From contig NW_026732526.1 in the NCBI RefSeq assembly GCF_028476545.1, forward strand, positions 67,001-131,000: 64,000 nt of DNA. The letters run 5' to 3'. Positions 1-15,000 of the stretch are shown piece by piece. This DNA comes from Physella acuta. Its lineage: Eukaryota > Mollusca > Gastropoda > Physidae. Made by a program: the position numbers and the translations under genes. The stretch's first letter is position 1. Each line of letters starts with the position of its first letter. The notes beneath the pieces were generated by a model. It was not told the origin of the DNA. It saw only the letters and a list, made by a program, of their open reading frames with translations, and did not search any database.

Positions 1-53
1 GGCTACTGTCTGCTTGAAATCAATGCTTTTACCATCTATTCTAGGGGGTGTTC
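1..53 (-). CDS. MTO1: MTO1 coding exon 7, partial at window edge
   Basis: After acceptor TTTGAAG the minus strand reads (G)[17 protein letters not shown] with the phase left open by exon 6 (phase 1). This matches the GTPPRI segment that follows RLKT in all MTO1/MnmG proteins. The exon runs off the window at base 1. Confidence 0.9.
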
Positions 54-3000
54 CTTCAAATATTACAAAATATTTTTTTTCATGGCTAAGTTAAGGTCAC
101 AAAAAAAATATCTGAACAAACATTTGCCCACCCAGACCTACACTCAAACATCTGTTGGCCCACCCAGACCTACACTCAAACATATGTTGGCCCACCCAGA
201 CCTACACTCAAACATCTGTTGGCCCACCCAGACCTACACTCAAACATCTGGCCACCCAGACCTACACTCAAACATCTGTTGGCCCACCCAGACCTACACT
301 CAAACATCTGGCCACCCAGACCTACACTCAAACATCTGTTGGCCCACCCAGACCTACACTCAAACATCTGGCCACCCAGACCTACACTCAAACATCTGTT
401 GGCCCACCCAGACCTACACTCAAACATCTGGCCACCCAGACCTACACTCAAACATCTGTTGGGCCACCCAGACCTACACTCAAACATCTGTTGGCCCACC
501 CAGACCTACACTCAAACATCTGGCCACCCAGACCTACACTCAAACATCTGTTGGCCCACCCAGACCTACACTCAAACATCTGGCCACCCAGACCTACACT
601 CAAACATCTGTTGGCCCACCCAGACCTACACTCAAACATCTGGCCACCCAGACCTACACTCAAACATCTGTTGGGCCACCCAGACCTACACTCAAACATC
701 TGTTGGCCCACCCAGACCTACACTCAAACATCTGGCCACCCAGACCTACACTCAAACATCTGTTGGCCCACCCAGACCTACACTCAAACATCTGGCCACC
801 CAGACCTACACTCAAACATCTGTTGGCCCACCCAGACCTACACTCAAACATCTGGCCACCCAGACCTACACTCAAACATCTGTTGGCCCACCCAGACCTA
901 CACTCAAACATCTGGCCACCCAGACCTACACTCAAACATCTGTTGGCCCACCCAGACCTACACTCAAACATCTGGCCACCCAGACCTACACTCAAACATC
1001 TGTTGGCCCACCCAGACCTACACTCAAACATCTGGCCACCCAGACCTACACTCAAACATCTGTTGGCCCACCCAGACCTACACTCAAACATCTGGCCACC
1101 CAGACCTACACTCAAACATCTGTTGGCCCACCCAGACCTACACTCAAACATCTGGCCACCCAGACCTACACTCAAACCTCTGGCCACCCAGACCTACACT
1201 CAAACATCTGTTGGCCCACCCAGACCTACACTCAAACATCTGGCCACCCAGACCTACACTCAAACATCTGTTGGCCCACCCAGACCTACACTCAAACCTC
1301 TGGCCACCCAGACCTACACTCAAACATCTGGCCACCCAGACCTACACTCAAACATCTGTTGGCCCACCCAGACCTACACTCAAACATCTGTTGGCCCACC
1401 CAGACCTACACTCAAACATCTGGCCACCCAGACCTACACTCAAACATCTGGACCAAGAGGTAAACTATGATTTAAGTCTTACACTGGAATTTAGCTCTAC
1501 TGACACTTAAGACAAAACTTTTTGAACAATAAACAAGCCCAAGGATATTTGACATGCAAGTAGAAATTGACCTGTTTTGAGTCTGCCCATGGTGAAGCCA
1601 GCCTTCTCTATAGTTTTGGCCAGACCAATGGAAGGTTCATCTCCCACTCTGCCAGCTGGTCGACAGGTCAGACCAACATTGATTGACCCCCTCAAAAATG
1701 TGCCAGTTGTTAGAACCACGGCACGTGAGCTCACCACTTCACCAGAGTCTGGGAGATAAATGTTCATCATTACCAGTTATAAACTCACCCAACACAACAC
1801 CCCAGTTATAAACTCACCCAACACAACACCCCAGTTATAAACTCACCCAACACAACACCCCAGTTATAAACTCACCCAACACAACACCATGACACAAGTT
1901 ATAAACTCACCCAACAGAACACCATGACACAAGTTATAAACTCACCCAACACAACACCATGACACAAGTTATAAACTCACCCAACACAACACCCCAGTTA
2001 TAAACTCACCCAACACAACACCCCAGTTATAAACTCACCCAACACAACACCATGACACAAGTTATAAACTCACCCAACACAACACCCCAGTTATAAACTC
2101 ACCCAACACAACACCCCAGTTATAAACTCACCCAACACAACACCCCAGTTATAAACTCACCCAACACAACACCATGACACCAGTTATAAACTCACCCAAC
2201 ACAACACCATGACACAAGTTATAAACTCACCCAACACAACACCATGACACCAGTTATAAACTCACCCAACACAACACCCCAGTTATAAACTCACCCAACA
2301 GAACACCATGACACAAGTTATAAACTCACCCAACACAACACCCCAGTTATAAACTCACCCAACACAACACCATGACACAAGTTATAAACTCACCCAACAC
2401 AACACCCCAGTTATAAACTCACCCAACACAACACCCCAGTTATAAACTCACCCAACACAACACCCCAGTTATAAACTCACCCAACACAACACCATGACAC
2501 AAGTTATAAACTCACCCAACACAACACCATGACACAAGTTATAAACTCACACAACACAACACCATGACACAAGTTATAAACTCACCCAACACAACACCAT
2601 GACACCAGTTATAAACTCACCCAACACAACACCCCAGTTATAAACTCACCCAACACAACACCATGACACAAGTTATAAACTCACCCAACACAACACCATG
2701 ACACTAGTTATAAACTCACCCAACACAACACCATGACACCAGTTATAAACTCACCCAACACAACACCCCAGTTATAAACTCACCCAACACAACACCATGA
2801 CACCAGTTATAAACTCACCCAACACAACACCCCAGTTATAAACTCACCCAACACAACACCATGACACAAGTTATAAACTCACCCAACACAACACCCCAGT
2901 TATAAACTCACCCAACACAACACCCCAGTTATAAACTCACCCAACACAACACCATGACACAAGTTATAAACTCACCCAACACAACACCCCAGTTATAAAC

Positions 3001-6000
3001 TCACCCAACACAACACCCCAGTTATAAACTCACCCAACACAACACCCCAGTTATAAACTCACCCAACACAACACCATGACACCAGTTATAAACTCACCCA
3101 ACACAACACCATGACACAAGTTATAAACTCACCCAACACAACACCATGACACTAGTTATAAACTCACCCAACACAACACCATGACACCAGTTATAAACTC
3201 ACCCAACACAACACCCCAGTTATAAACTCACCCAACACAACACCATGACACCAGTTATAAACTCACCCAACACAACACCCCAGTTATAAACTCACCCAAC
3301 ACAACACCCCAGTTATAAACTCACCCAACACAACACCCCAGTTATAAACTCACCCAACACAACACCATGACACAAGTTATAAACTCACCCAACACAACAC
3401 CCCAGTTATAAACTCACCCAACACAACACCCCAGTTATAAACTCACCCAACACAACACCATGACACCAGTTATAAACTCACCCAACACAACACCATGACA
3501 CAAGTTATAAACTCACCCAACACAACACCATGACACTAGTTATAAACTCACCCAACACAACACCATGACACCAGTTATAATCTCACCCAACACAACACCC
3601 CAGTTATAAACTCACCCAACACAACACCATGACACCAGTTATAAACTCACCCAACACAACACCCCAGTTATAAACTCACCCAACACAACACCCCAGTTAT
3701 AAACTCACCCAACACAACACCATGACACAAGTTATAAACTCACCCAACACAACACCCCAGTTATAAACTCACCCAACACAACACCCCAGTTATAAACTCA
3801 CCCAACACAACACCCCAGATATAAACTCACCCAACACAACACCATGACACAAGTTATAAACTCACCCAACACAACACCCCAGTTATAAACTCACCCAACA
3901 CAACACCCCAGTTATAAACTCACCCAACACAACACCCCAGTTATAAACTCACCCAACACAACACCCCAGTTATAAACTCACCCAACACAACACCATGACA
4001 CAAGTTATAAACTCACCCAACACAACACCATGACACAAGTTATAAACTCACCCAACACAACACCCCAGTTATAAACTCACCCAACACAACACCCCAGTTA
4101 TAAACTCACCCAACACAACACCCCAGTTATAAACTCACCCAACACAACACCATGACACAAGTTATAAACTCACCCAACACAACACCATGACACAAGTTAT
4201 AAACTCACCCAACACAACACCCCAGTTATAAACTCACCCAACACAACACCCCAGTTATAAACTCACCCAACACAACACCCCAGTTATAAACTCACCCAAC
4301 ACAACACCCCAGTTATAAACTCACCCAACACAACACCATGACACCAGTTATAAACTCACCCAACACAACACCATGACACCCCAGTTATAAACTCACCCAA
4401 CACAACACCATGACACCAGTTATAAACTCACCCAACACAACACCATGACACCAGTTATAAACTCACCCAACACAACACCATGACACAAGTTATAAACTCA
4501 CCCAACACAACACCCCAGTTATAAACTCACCCAACACAACACCCCAGTTATAAACTCACCCAACACAACACCCCAGTTATAAACTCACCCAACACAACAC
4601 CATGACACCAGTTATAAACTCACCCAACACAACACCATGACACAAGTTATAAACTCACCCAACACAACACCATGACACCAGTTATAAACTCACCCAACAC
4701 AACACCCCAGTTATAAACTCACCCAACAGAACACCATGACACAAGTTATAAACTCACCCAACACAACACCCCAGTTATAAACTCACCCAACACAACACCC
4801 CAGTTATAAACTCACCCAACACAACACCATGACACCAGTTATAAACTCACCCAACACAACACCATGACACCAGTTATAAACTCACCCAACACAACACCAT
4901 GACACCAGTTATAAACTCACCCAACACAACACCATGACACCAGTTATAAACTCACCCAACACAACACCATGACACAAGTTATAAACTCACCCAACACAAC
5001 ACCCCAGTTATAAACTCACCCAACACAACACCCCAGTTATAAACTCACCCAACACAACACCATGACACAAGTTATAAACTCACCCAACACAACACCCCAG
5101 TTATAAACTCACCCAACACAACACCCCAGTTATAAACTCACCCAACACAACACCATGACACCCCAAGTAGACACCACCGTGACCATCAACTCCTGATGTA
5201 ACCAGATCTTCCACCGCTGCAGCTCTGACTGTCAGATTTGGGTATGAGAAGACTTCGGCTTGGAGATTTTTTTTGTACAACTCTCTGTCTATCTGTGCCC
5301 TTGGGCCCTGGAGAAATCCCATGGAAAACACTTGCACATTTTTTTTAATGAGAGTGCCTTTGTCTGCTGTCCAATATTTGCTGTCAATACTTGGATATAT
5401 GAAAACCAATTCTAGTTTAGCTGGTGGTTGAATGTAAGTTATGAGAATATAGCTACAGCCAGCTGAGAATATAGCTACAGCCAGCTGAGAATATAGCTAC
5501 AGCCAGCTGAGAATATAGCTACAGCCAGCTGAGAATATAGCTACAGCCAGCTGAGAATATAGCTACAGCCAGCTGAGAATATAGCTACAGCCAGCTGAGA
5601 ATATAGCTACAGCCAGCTGAGAATATAGCTACAGCCAGCTGAGAATATAGCTACAGCCAGCTGAGAATATAGCTACAGCCAGCTGAGAATATAGCTACAG
5701 CCAGCTGAGAATATAGCTACAGCCAGCTGAGAATATAGCTACAGCCAGCTGAGAATATAGCTACAGCCAGCTGAGAATATAGCTACAGCCAGCTGATGGC
5801 TTATCATTGTATAAAACAGGCTACATGGTCAATAAGAAAAAACAAAGCCAATCTTTAAATCTCATTATTTAATCTATAATAATAGTTACGCTATTCTATC
5901 ATCTGTCTGTTGGGAATGGAGAAAACACAAACTTTCACAGTCAAACAAAAAACAAAACTTCCCACAAAGTGGTCTGCACCTAGTTTCTTTCAAGCAGGGT

Positions 6001-9000
6001 TAGGGTTAGGTCATGGGTTAGGGTATAAGGAGGGGAAAGAGCCCACCCTCACCCCCTAAATGCAACCACTGTTTCTTTCAGACTTTTTTGGGGAGTTGAC
6101 ACTGGTGAAGTATATTTTCTATATAAATTTATGACAGGGGGTGGTAGATGTTCTTCAGGGGGCTCTATATAAATTCTATTTCATTATAGGGGGTGGTAGA
6201 TGTTCTGCCCCCCCTTTCCCAAAGGGTTACCTGTAAGAAATTCTGGGACTTTGTCAAGTTTGAACTTAGGTGCTAATTTTAAGGGTATGACTACGACTAT
6301 ATTTATTATGAATGTGCAGTAACTACATATAGATCAAAGTTTAATCTGGTTAAAATACATATTCTGGATAAAAGTATGGTTTCAATGATATTTTTCTTTT
6401 GAAGCGGAGTTGGTGATTTTAGTTTTCATTTCAGTTTAGAGTAAAAGACAACACTATCATCCTAATGCCGTTGTATTTCTCCCTCAACAGGCTATTTATC
6501 TAGTAGAAAATATTTCAGCACTTAAATAAGACTTATTTTCTATTGCATTCAGATATAAAAAGATTACAACAATTAAAAAATTAATTTAACAATAAATAGA
6601 AACTTAGTGCAATGTTTACGAACACTTCAGTTAAAAGAATCAGATATAAAATATATATGCAAAATGATCAATGTACTCTAAACTAGAGAGTAATATAAAT
6701 AATCATCAAAATATTTTACTATTGGGAGATATGAATGATGGTCAAAATATTTTAGACCGGGGTAAAATATAAATAATCATCAAAATATTTTACTATTGGG
6801 AGATATGAATGATGGTCAAAATATTTTAGACCGGGGTAAAATATAAATAATCATCAAAATATTTTACTATTGGGAGATATGAATGATGGTCAAAATATTT
6901 TAGACCGGGGTAAAATATGAATAATTGTCAAAACATTTTGATTTGTGTTAAGTATTTTAAGTGTGTGTAAAATATGAAATGTGACCCATGCAGTCAATTA
7001 AACAAAAATGGAACTACTGTTTGAAGATTTTAAAAAATGGAACTATTGTTTGAAGATTAAAAAAATGGAACTATTGTTTGAAGATTTAAAAAATGGAACT
7101 ATTGTTTGAAGATTTTAAAAAATGGAACTATTGTTTGAAGATTTAAAAAATGGAACTATTGTTTGAAGATTAAAAAAATGGAACTATTATTTGAAGATTT
7201 TAAAAATTGAACTATTGTTTGAAGATTAAAAAAATGGAACTATTGTTTGAAGATTTAAAAAATGGAACTATTGTTTGAAGATTTTAAAAAATGGAACTAT
7301 TGTTTGAAGATTTAAAAAATGGAACTATTGTTTGAAGATTAAAAAAATGGAACTATTATTTGAAGATTTTAAAAATTGAACTATTGTTTGAAGATTAAAA
7401 AAATGGAACTATTGTTTGAAGATTAAAAAAATGGAACTATTATTTGAAGATTTTAAAAAATGGAACTATTATTTGAAGATTTAAAAAATGGAACTACTGT
7501 TTGAAGATTAAAAAAATGGAACTATTGTTTGAAGATTTTAAAAAATGGAACTATTGTTTAAAGATTTTAAAAAAAATGGAACTATTGTTTGAAGATTTTA
7601 AAAAATGGAACTATTGTTTGAAGATTTTAAAAAATCGAACTATTGTTTGAAGATTAAAAAAATGGAACTATTGTTTGAAGATTTTTTAAAAAATGGAACT
7701 ATTGTTTGAAGATTTAAAAAATGGAACTATTGTTTGAAGATTTTAAAAAATGGAACTATTGTTTGAAGATTAAAAAAATGGAACTATTGTTTGAAGATTT
7801 TAAAAAATGAAACTATTGTTTGAAGATTAAAAAAAAATGGAACTATTGTTTGAAGATTTTTAAAAAAAATGGAACTATTGTTTGAAGATTTAAAAAAAAT
7901 GGAACTATTGTTTGAAGATTTTTAAAAAAATGAAACTATTGTTTGAAGATTTAAAAAATGGAACTATTGTTTGAAGATTAAAAAAATGGAACTATTGTTT
8001 GAAGATTAAAAAAATGGAACTATTGTTTGAAGATTTTAAAAAATGAAACTATTGTTTGAAGATTTTAAAAAAATGGAACTATTGTTTGAAGATTAAAAAA
8101 ATGGAACTATTGTTTGAAGATTTTAAAAAATGAAACTATTGTTTGAAGATTTAAAAAAAATGGAACTATTGTTTGAAGATTTTTTAAAAAAATGGAACTA
8201 TTGTTTGAAGATTTTAAAAAAATGGAACTATTGTTTGAAGATTTTTAAAAAAATGAAACTATTGTTTGAAGATTTAAAAAATGGAACTATTGTTTGAAGA
8301 TTAAAAAAATGGAACTATTGTTTGAAGATTTAAAAAATGGAACTATTGTTTGAAGATTTTAAAAAATGAAACTATTGTTTGAAGATTTAAAAAAAATGGA
8401 ACTATTGTTTGAAGATTAAAAAAATGGAACTATTGTTTGAAGATTTTAAAAAATGAAACTATTGTATGAAGATTAAAAAAAAATGGAACTATTGTTTGAA
8501 GATTTTAAAAAAAAATGGAACTATTGTTTGAAGATTTAAAAAAAATGGAACTATTGTTTGAAGATTTTTAAAAAAATGAAACTATTGTTTGAAGATTTAA
8601 AAAATGGAACTATTGTTTGAAGATTAAAAAAATGGAACTATTGTTTGAAGATTAAAAAAAATGGAACTATTGTTTGAAGATTTTAAAAAATGAAACTATT
8701 GTTTGAAGATTTAAAAAAAATGGAACTATTGTTTGAAGATTAAAAAAATGGAACTATTGTTTGAAGATTTTAAAAAATGAAACTATTGTTTGAAGATTTT
8801 AAAAAAATGGAACTATTGTTTGAAGATTTTTAAAAAAAATGGAACTATTGTTTGAAGATTAAAAAAATGGAACTATTGTTTGAAGATTAAAAAAATGGAA
8901 CTATTGTTTGAAGATTTTAAAAAATGAAACTATTGTTTGAAGATTTAAAAAAAATGGAACTATTGTTTGAAGATTAAAAAAATGGAACTATTGTTTGAAG

Positions 9001-12000
9001 ATTTTTAAAAATGAAACTATTGTTTGAAGATTTAAAAAAAATGGAACTATTGTTTGAAGATTTTTAAAAAAAATGGAACTATTGTTTGAAGATTTAAAAA
9101 AAATGGAACTATTGTTTGAAGATTTTTAAAAAAATGAAACTATTGTTTGAAGATTTAAAAAATGGAACTATTGTTTGAAGATTAAAAAAATGGAACTATT
9201 GTTTGAAGATTTTAAAAAATGAAACTATTGTTTGAAGATTTTAAAAAAATGGAACTATTGTTTGAAGATTTTTAAAAAAAATGGAACTATTGTTTGAAGA
9301 TTAAAAAAATGGAACTATTGTTTGAAGATTTTAAAAAATGAAACTATTGTTTGAAGATTTAAAAAAAATGAAACTATTGTTTGAAGATTTAAAAAATGAA
9401 ACTATTGTTTGAAGATTTAAAAAAAATGGAACTATTGTTTGAAGATTAAAAAAATGGAACTATTGTTTGAAGATTTTTAAAAATGAAACTATTGTTTGAA
9501 GATTTAAAAAAAATGGAACTATTGTTTGAAGATTTTTAAAAAAAATGGAACTATTGTTTGAAGATTTAAAAAAATGGAACTATTGTTTGAAGATTTTTAA
9601 AAAAATGAAACTATTGTTTGAAGATTTAAAAAATGGAACTATTGTTTGAAGATTAAAAAAATGGAACTATTGTTTGAAGATTTAAAAAATGGAACTATTG
9701 TTTGAAGATTTTAAAAAATGAAACTATTGTTTGAAGATTTTTAAAAAATGGAACTATTGTTTGAAGATTAAAAAAATGGAACTATTGTTTGAAGATTTTA
9801 AAAAATGAAACTATTGTTTGAAGATTTAAAAAAAATGAAACTATTGTTTGAAGATTTTAAAAATGGAACTATTGTTTGAAGATTTTAAAAAATGAAACTA
9901 TTGTTTGAAGATTAAAAAAATGGAACTATTGTTTGAAGATTTAAAAAAATGGAACTATTGTTTGAAGATTTTAAAAAATGGAACTATTGTTTGAAGATTT
10001 AAAAAAATGGAACTATTGTTTGAATATTTTAAAAAAATGGAACTATTGTTTGAAGATTTTAAAAAATGGAACTATTGTTTGAAGATTTAAAAAAATGGAA
10101 CTATTGTTTGAAGATTTAAAAAAATGGAACTATTGTTTGAAGATTTAAAAAAATGGAACTATTGTTTGAAGATTTAAAAAAATGGAACTATTGTTTGAAG
10201 ATTTAAAAAAATGGAACTATTGTTTGAAGATTTTAAAAAAATGGAACTATTGTTTGAAGATTTTAAAAAATGGAACTATTGTTTGAAGATTTAAAAAAAT
10301 GGAACTATTGTTTGAAGATTTAAAAAAATGGAACTATTGTTTGAAGATTTAAAAAAATGGAACTATTGTTTGAAGATTTTAAAAAAATGGAACTATTGTT
10401 TGAAGATTAAAAAAAATGGAACTATTGTTTGGAGATTTAAAAAAATGGAACTATTGTTTGAAGATTTTAAAAAAATGGAACTATTGTTTGAAGATTTTAA
10501 AAAATGGAACTATTGTTTGAAGATTTTAAAAAAATGGAACTATTGTTTGAAGATTAAAAAAATGGAACTATTGTTTGAAGATTTTTAAAAAATGGAACTA
10601 TTGTTTGAAGATTTTAAAAAATGGAACTATTGTTTGAAGATTTTAAAAAATGGAACTATTGTTTGAAGATTTTAAAAAAATGGAACTATTGTTTGAAGAT
10701 TTTAAAAAAATGGAACTATTGTTTGAAGATTTTAAAAAAATGGAACTATTGTTTGAAGATTTTAAAAAAATGGAACTATTGTTTGAAGATTTAAAAAAAA
10801 TGGAACTATTGTTTGAAGATTTTAAAAAAATGGAACTATTGTTTGAAGATTTAAAAAAAATGGAACTATTGTTTGAAGATTTAAAAAATGGAACTATTGT
10901 TTGAAGATTAAAAAAATGGAACTATTGTTTGAAGATTAAAAAATGGAACTATTGTTTGAAGATTTTAAAAAATGAAACTATTGTTTGAAGATTTAAAAAA
11001 AATGGAACTATTGTTTGAAGATTAAAAAAATGGAACTATTGTTTGAAGATTTTAAAAAATGAAACTATTGTTTGAAGATTTAAAAAAAATGGAACTATTG
11101 TTTGAAGATTTTTTAAAAAAATGGAACTATTGTTTGAAGATTTAAAAAAAATGGAACTATTGTTTGAAGATTTTTAAAAAAATGAAACTATTGTTTGAAG
11201 ATTTAAAAAATGGAACTATTGTTTGAAGATTAAAAAAATGGAACTATTGTTTGAAGATTTAAAAAATGGAACTATTGTTTGAAGATTTTAAAAAATGAAA
11301 CTATTGTTTGAAGATTTAAAAAAATGGAGCTATTGTTTGAAGATTAAAAAAATGGAACTATTGTTTGAAGATTTTAAAAAATGAAACTATTGTTTGAAGA
11401 TTTAAAAAAAATGGAACTATTGTTTGAAGATTTTAAAAAAAAATGGAACTATTGTTTGAAGATTTAAAAAAAATGGAACTATTGTTTGAAGATTTTTAAA
11501 AAAATGAAACTATTGTTTGAAGATTTAAAAAATGGAACTATTGTTTGAAGATTAAAAAAATGGAACTATTGTTTGAAGATTAAAAAAAATGGAACTATTG
11601 TTTGAAGATTTTAAAAAATGAAACTATTGTTTGAAGATTTAAAAAAAATGGAACTATTGTTTGAAGATTAAAAAAATGGAACTATTGTTTGAAGATTTAA
11701 AAAAAATGGAACTATTGTTTGAAGATAAAAAAAATGGAACTATTGTTTGAAGATTTAAAAAATGGAACTATTGTTTGAAGATTTAAAAAATGGAACTATT
11801 GTTTGAAGATTTAAAAAATGGAACTATTGTTTGAAGATTAAAAAAATGGAACTATTGTTTGAAGATTTAAAAAAAATGGAACTATTGTTTGAAGATTTTA
11901 AAAAAATGGAACTATTGTTTGAAGATTTTAAAAAAATGGAACTATTGTTTGAAGATTTAAAAAAAATGGAACTATTGTTTGAAGATTTAAAAAAAATGGA

Positions 12001-15000
12001 ACTATTGTTTGAAGATAAAAAAAATGGAACTATTGTTTGAAGATTTAAAAAATGGAACTATTGTTTGAAGATTTTAAAAATGGAACTATTGTTTGAAGAT
12101 TAAAAAAATGGAACTATTGTTTGAAGATTTAAAAAAAATGGAACTATTGTTTGAAGATTTAAAAAAAATGGAACTATTGTTTGAAGATAAAAAAAATGGA
12201 ACTATTGTTTGAAGATTTAAAAAATGGAACTATTGTTTGAAGATTTAAAAAATGGAACTATTGTTTGAAGATTAAAAAAATGGAACTATTGTTTGAAGAT
12301 TTAAAAAAAATGGAACTATTGTTTGAAGATTTTAAAAAAATGGAACTATTGTTTGAAGATTTAAAAAAAATGGAACTATTGTTTGAAGATTTAAAAAAAA
12401 TGGAACTATTGTTTGAAGATTTAAAAAAAATGGAACTATTGTTTGAAGATAAAAAAAATGGAACTATTGTTTGAAGATTTAAAAAATGGAACTATTGTTT
12501 GAAGATTTAAAAAATGGAACTATTGTTTGAAGATTAAAAAAATGGAACTATTGTTTGAAGATTTAAAAAACATACCCATACAGCAGGACCTTTCCTTCTA
12601 TTTAAAATTTTGTACTGGATACCAGAAATATCTGCGGTATAAACAATAGTGGTGCATTATAATAGATTGAAAGAAAATAATTTCCTTCTTGTTAGTGCAT
12701 AATTATCTATACTCTAAAGATGAAATGCACTGTGTTTGTCAGGTGGATTTATTTGAAGAGGAAAGGTGTTTTAACAGACTGTATTATGGTGAATTGTACT
12801 TGGAGTGAAACAAGTGTGATAGTTGAAAACTTGGCCATCGGAAGTGAATGTATAATTACTGTATTTTGGAGATGGCTCACTGACTGATGGGAGTGAATGT
12901 AGGGCTATATAATCAGGTAAATGAGATGTTCGAGAGGCCGCCTAGATGAATGCAAAGGGAAGCCATGTGTTTTGACTGTTAGATCTTAAGATGTATCCAG
13001 TATTATCCATGTGTTTTGACGGTTAGAACTTAAGATGTATCCAGTATTATCCATGTGTTTTGACTGATAGAACTTAAGATGTATCCAGTATTATCCATGT
13101 GATTTTATCTTGTGTATTCACACACTTTAAGTATACGTGCTATATCAAACGATGGATGTTTTATAACTGAAATGAACTGTATTCATTGTGGATTTGACTA
13201 TTGTAAATAAAGTTGTGAAATGAACCAGCAGTCTGTCTTTAAAGAAAAAAAAAGAACTCACAATAACAACTAGTTGTCACAAAAACAACAGATTCTTACA
13301 GATGTCTTTTTGGAAGACCTGCACTTAGTAAAAAACTGCACTTGATCACATTATGCTATATTCTGATGGTTTTAATTTTTGTGAATAAATTTAAACTAAT
13401 GTTTAAAACATTAAATATGTATAAATCCTAAAGTGTACATTCATTTTTCAACTCAATGTTTTAAGTAACGTAAAGTACACTTAACTAAATTAACCTAAAT
13501 TAATGAAAAACAGTAGACCTACTTGTATTATAATGAGCCACTGAAACTTACCAACTTGTACTTTCAATGGATTTGTCAACTTTGCGCTACTAGCAAATTT
13601 AAAGCAGCATTTTGGCAACATATGTGTTTGGCTCTTGTCATTATAGATGACATGACATTATAGATGACATGATATTTTGTGCAAGAATATAGGTATAGTT
13701 TTATTCATATATATAATTATACTATGTAAGCTACCTTTTTTTTGCAGCAATTTGTTTATTATACCACATTGTATATATTTTTTTTAAATGATATAGATAA
13801 TAATAGTATCACAAATAAAACACAAAAATATTATTAATTATCATTATTTAAGCCAATTGCTTTACGACTAACAAAACATTTGATTCTCATTTATTAATTT
13901 ACAGTGTAGTATTTATGCCTAAACCATAATAAAAGTTCAGTTACAGATAAGGATACTAAAGATTTGCTTTAGCCACTTAAGTATTTTATTACATACGAGC
14001 CGGCCCGCGGCATAACATACGCCGCTATTTAGTTGTTGTTTTTTCTACTTTTCAGTAATTCATAATTTGTGAATTCGACGGTACCAACGCTGCCACTGTA
14101 AATATTTCTTTAAAACACTATAAGTAGCTCGTTAAGGACCATAACCCCCCCCTTCCTCCCCCCCCCCCCCTACGTTTAAAATCGTTGGCTCTGCTTGTCA
14201 ACATTTAGAGTGAACACAGCTCACTAAAACCATGTAGGGGTGGGGAGGTAGGGAGCGCGTTTGCAGCTTGTTTTCTAGCCGCTCCCAGAAGAGAATTATA
14301 TATTACATATATTACCCCTATAAATATATGTTCGCAAGTTTCATTTATAAATACCCAAACTATTAACTTACTGAAACTTCTGATGTATTACAATTCTTAG
14401 TTATGTGATAATTCTCACAATTGCCAAATCAATTGTTTTAAAACTATCAATTTTAATTTATTTAGGGACAGTGTATTCATTCTAACTCTAACATTAATTT
14501 TTAAAGTGAAATAATCATTTAAATATTTTAAAACTATATTTTTAATTTATTTAGGGACAGTGTATTCATTCTAACTCTAACATTAATTTTTAAAGTGAAA
14601 TAATCATTTAAATATTTTAAAACTATATTTTTAATTTATTTAGGGACAGTGTATTCATTCTAACTCTAACATTAATTTTTAAAGTGAAATAATCATTTAA
14701 ATATTTTAAAACTATATTTTTAATTTATTTAGGGACAGTGTATTCATTCTAACTCTAACATTAATTTTTAAAGTGAAATAATCATTTAAATATTTTAAAA
14801 CTATATTTTTAATTTATTTAGGGACAGTGTATTCATTCTAACTCTAACATTAATTTTTAAAGTGAAATAATCATTTAAATATTTTAAAACTATATTTTTA
14901 ATTTATTTAGGGACAGTGTATTCATTCTAACTCTAACATTAATTTTTAAAGTGAAATAATCATTTAAATATTTTAAAACTATATTTTAGTGCAGAGGCCT

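Noticed and set aside
82-1510. 450-460-codon open frames
   Set aside because: All residues come from the 28/32-bp tandem unit, which is open in several frames on both strands. The region lies in MTO1 intron 6.
5101-5409. Whole 102-codon open frame as MTO1 coding sequence
   Set aside because: Residues before GPRAQIDR do not match the family and follow an AG acceptor at 5308-5309; they are intron read through in frame.
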